DNA of 64,000 bases from Streptomyces sp. NBC_01485. Its GTDB lineage: Bacteria > Actinomycetota > Actinomycetes > Streptomycetales > Streptomycetaceae. The stretch covers positions 2,790,001 through 2,854,000 of the forward strand of contig NZ_CP109435.1 of assembly GCF_036227125.1 (NCBI RefSeq). Reading direction: 5' to 3'. Shown one piece after another: positions 63,196 through 64,000 of the stretch. Made by a program: the position numbers and the translations under genes. The first letter of the stretch is position 1. Every line of letters starts with the position of its first letter. The notes under the pieces were generated by a model. It worked only from the letters and a program-made list of their open reading frames with translations, was not told the origin of the DNA and did no database searches.

Positions 63196-64000
63196 GTGTC
63201 ATCGCCCTCGGCCTCATCTTCGTCCTCACCCTCGTCCTCGCTCTTCCCGGCGCTGACGGACGACCCGTCCGGTCGTCCCGCCCTGCGGTTCGGGGAGCGG
63301 TCTCTGACGTATGCGGAGCTCGCGGCGGCGGCCGGTGCCGTCGGGGAGCGGGTGCGGGGGGCGGGGAGGGTCGCCGTGTGGGCGACTCCGTCGCTGGAGA
63401 CCGCCGTCGGGGTGGTGGGCGTGCTGCTCGCCGGGGTGGCCGCCGTGCCGCTGAACCCGAAGTCGGGCGAGAAGGAGCTCGGGCACATCCTGTCCGACAG
63501 TGCGCCGGGGGTGGTGCTTGCGGCTCCGGGTGATGAACTGCCGGAGGCATTGCGGGAGTTGGAGCGGATCGACGTCGACGTGGACGTGGATGGGGATGGG
63601 GTCGGGGGGTTGGGCGGTGAGGCTGTGGGCGATGAGGACCCCGCCCTCGTCGTCTACACCTCCGGCACCACCGGGCCGCCCAAGGGCGCGGTGATCCCGC
63701 GTCGGGCGGTCGCCGCGACCCTGGACGCGCTCGCCGACGCCTGGCAGTGGACCGGGGAGGACGTCCTCGTGCACGGGCTGCCCCTGTTCCATGTGCACGG
63801 GCTGGTGCTGGGGGTGCTCGGGCCGCTGCGGCGGGGCGGGTCCGTGCGGCATCTCGGGCGGTTCGACACGGAGGGCGTGACGCGCGAGCTGAGCAGCGGC
63901 GCGACCATGCTGTTCGGGGTGCCGACGATGTACCACCGCATCGCCGAGGCGCTGCCCGCCGACCCCGCGCTCGCCAAGGCGCTCGCCGGGGCGCGGCTGC
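63196..64000 (+). CDS. matB: Malonyl-CoA synthetase (AMP-binding), 3' end outside window
   Basis: 268 residues visible, open to the window end. The GTG at 63196 has CAGGAG upstream and a Ser-rich start (SSPSASSSSSPSSSLFPAL). ANL-family motifs: P-loop YTSGTTGPPKGAV, then GLPLFHVHGLVLGVLGPLRRG and MLFGVPTMYHRIAE. The pattern from LFPALTDDPSGRPALRFGER onward closely matches the Streptomyces MatB family, which makes malonyl- or methylmalonyl-CoA from the free acid for polyketide building blocks. A short acidic DVDVDVDGDG stretch lies near residue 130. Confidence 0.9.
   Translation, partial: MSSPSASSSSSPSSSLFPALTDDPSGRPALRFGERSLTYAELAAAAGAVGERVRGAGRVAVWATPSLETAVGVVGVLLAGVAAVPLNPKSGEKELGHILSDSAPGVVLAAPGDELPEALRELERIDVDVDVDGDGVGGLGGEAVGDEDPALVVYTSGTTGPPKGAVIPRRAVAATLDALADAWQWTGEDVLVHGLPLFHVHGLVLGVLGPLRRGGSVRHLGRFDTEGVTRELSSGATMLFGVPTMYHRIAEALPADPALAKALAGARL

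Overview
The window is high-GC actinobacterial DNA and almost certainly a Streptomyces chromosome. The evidence is the codon bias, many GTG starts, genes with a TANNNT -10 box about 7 nt before the start codon (leaderless transcripts), and actinobacterial families: FasR-fabDHF, DUF3145, DUF397/XRE/ATP-binding sets, MAB_1171c-type proteins and a matB-like synthetase. From memory, the order aceE ... fasR-fabD-fabH-acpP-fabF ... matB resembles the S. coelicolor SCO2371-SCO2444 arm; no search could be run.

Layout. 1-40.8 kb is mostly core and conserved-accessory: aceE (first base outside the window), a frameshifted K+ channel, a TetR/MFS pair, a MerR/aldo-keto reductase operon, FasR with the fatty-acid synthase operon, an SGNH lipoprotein, galM, a GH3 glucosidase with TetR, a decayed pyroglutamyl-peptidase, a MarR/oxidoreductase pair, a GntR/UTRA/small-membrane-protein operon, and a sugar-acid catabolic cluster (enolase-superfamily dehydratase, zinc dehydrogenase, U32-like protein, ChvE-MmsA-MmsB importer, remnant of a secreted aldose epimerase). 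An aminotransferase with a long Met/Ala/Pro tail follows.

40.8-52.3 kb is an accessory, rearranged region: remnants of an RHS toxin and a HEAT-like immunity protein, a decapitated FG-GAP protein, two Tat-exported intradiol-dioxygenase paralogues, a terpene synthase with a DDxxCDE motif, an XRE/DUF397/ATP-binding set in which DUF397 carries three tandem 20-residue repeats, several short tandem repeats, and the most striking locus: a uracil-DNA-glycosylase-like domain fused to an R-S-E ADP-ribosyltransferase (48805-50421, minus), divergent from a macrodomain protein (50537-51214). I read this as a possible ADP-ribosylation defence or toxin-antitoxin system. The UDG motif A reads GQNPYP instead of GQDPYH, so it may sense uracil (or a modified base) rather than excise it.

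52.3-64 kb holds Rrf2, a GH51 arabinofuranosidase, an HExxH / MAB_1171c / FAD-oxidoreductase operon, an SMP-30 lactonase with an IclR regulator, an ATP-grasp gene cut by an IS607-type element whose tnpB is itself truncated, and the 5' part of matB. The IclR promoter and two promoters of the sugar-acid cluster about 27-29 kb away share the motif TGTTCGANATTTCR. This suggests one regulon linking lactonase, dehydratase and importer.
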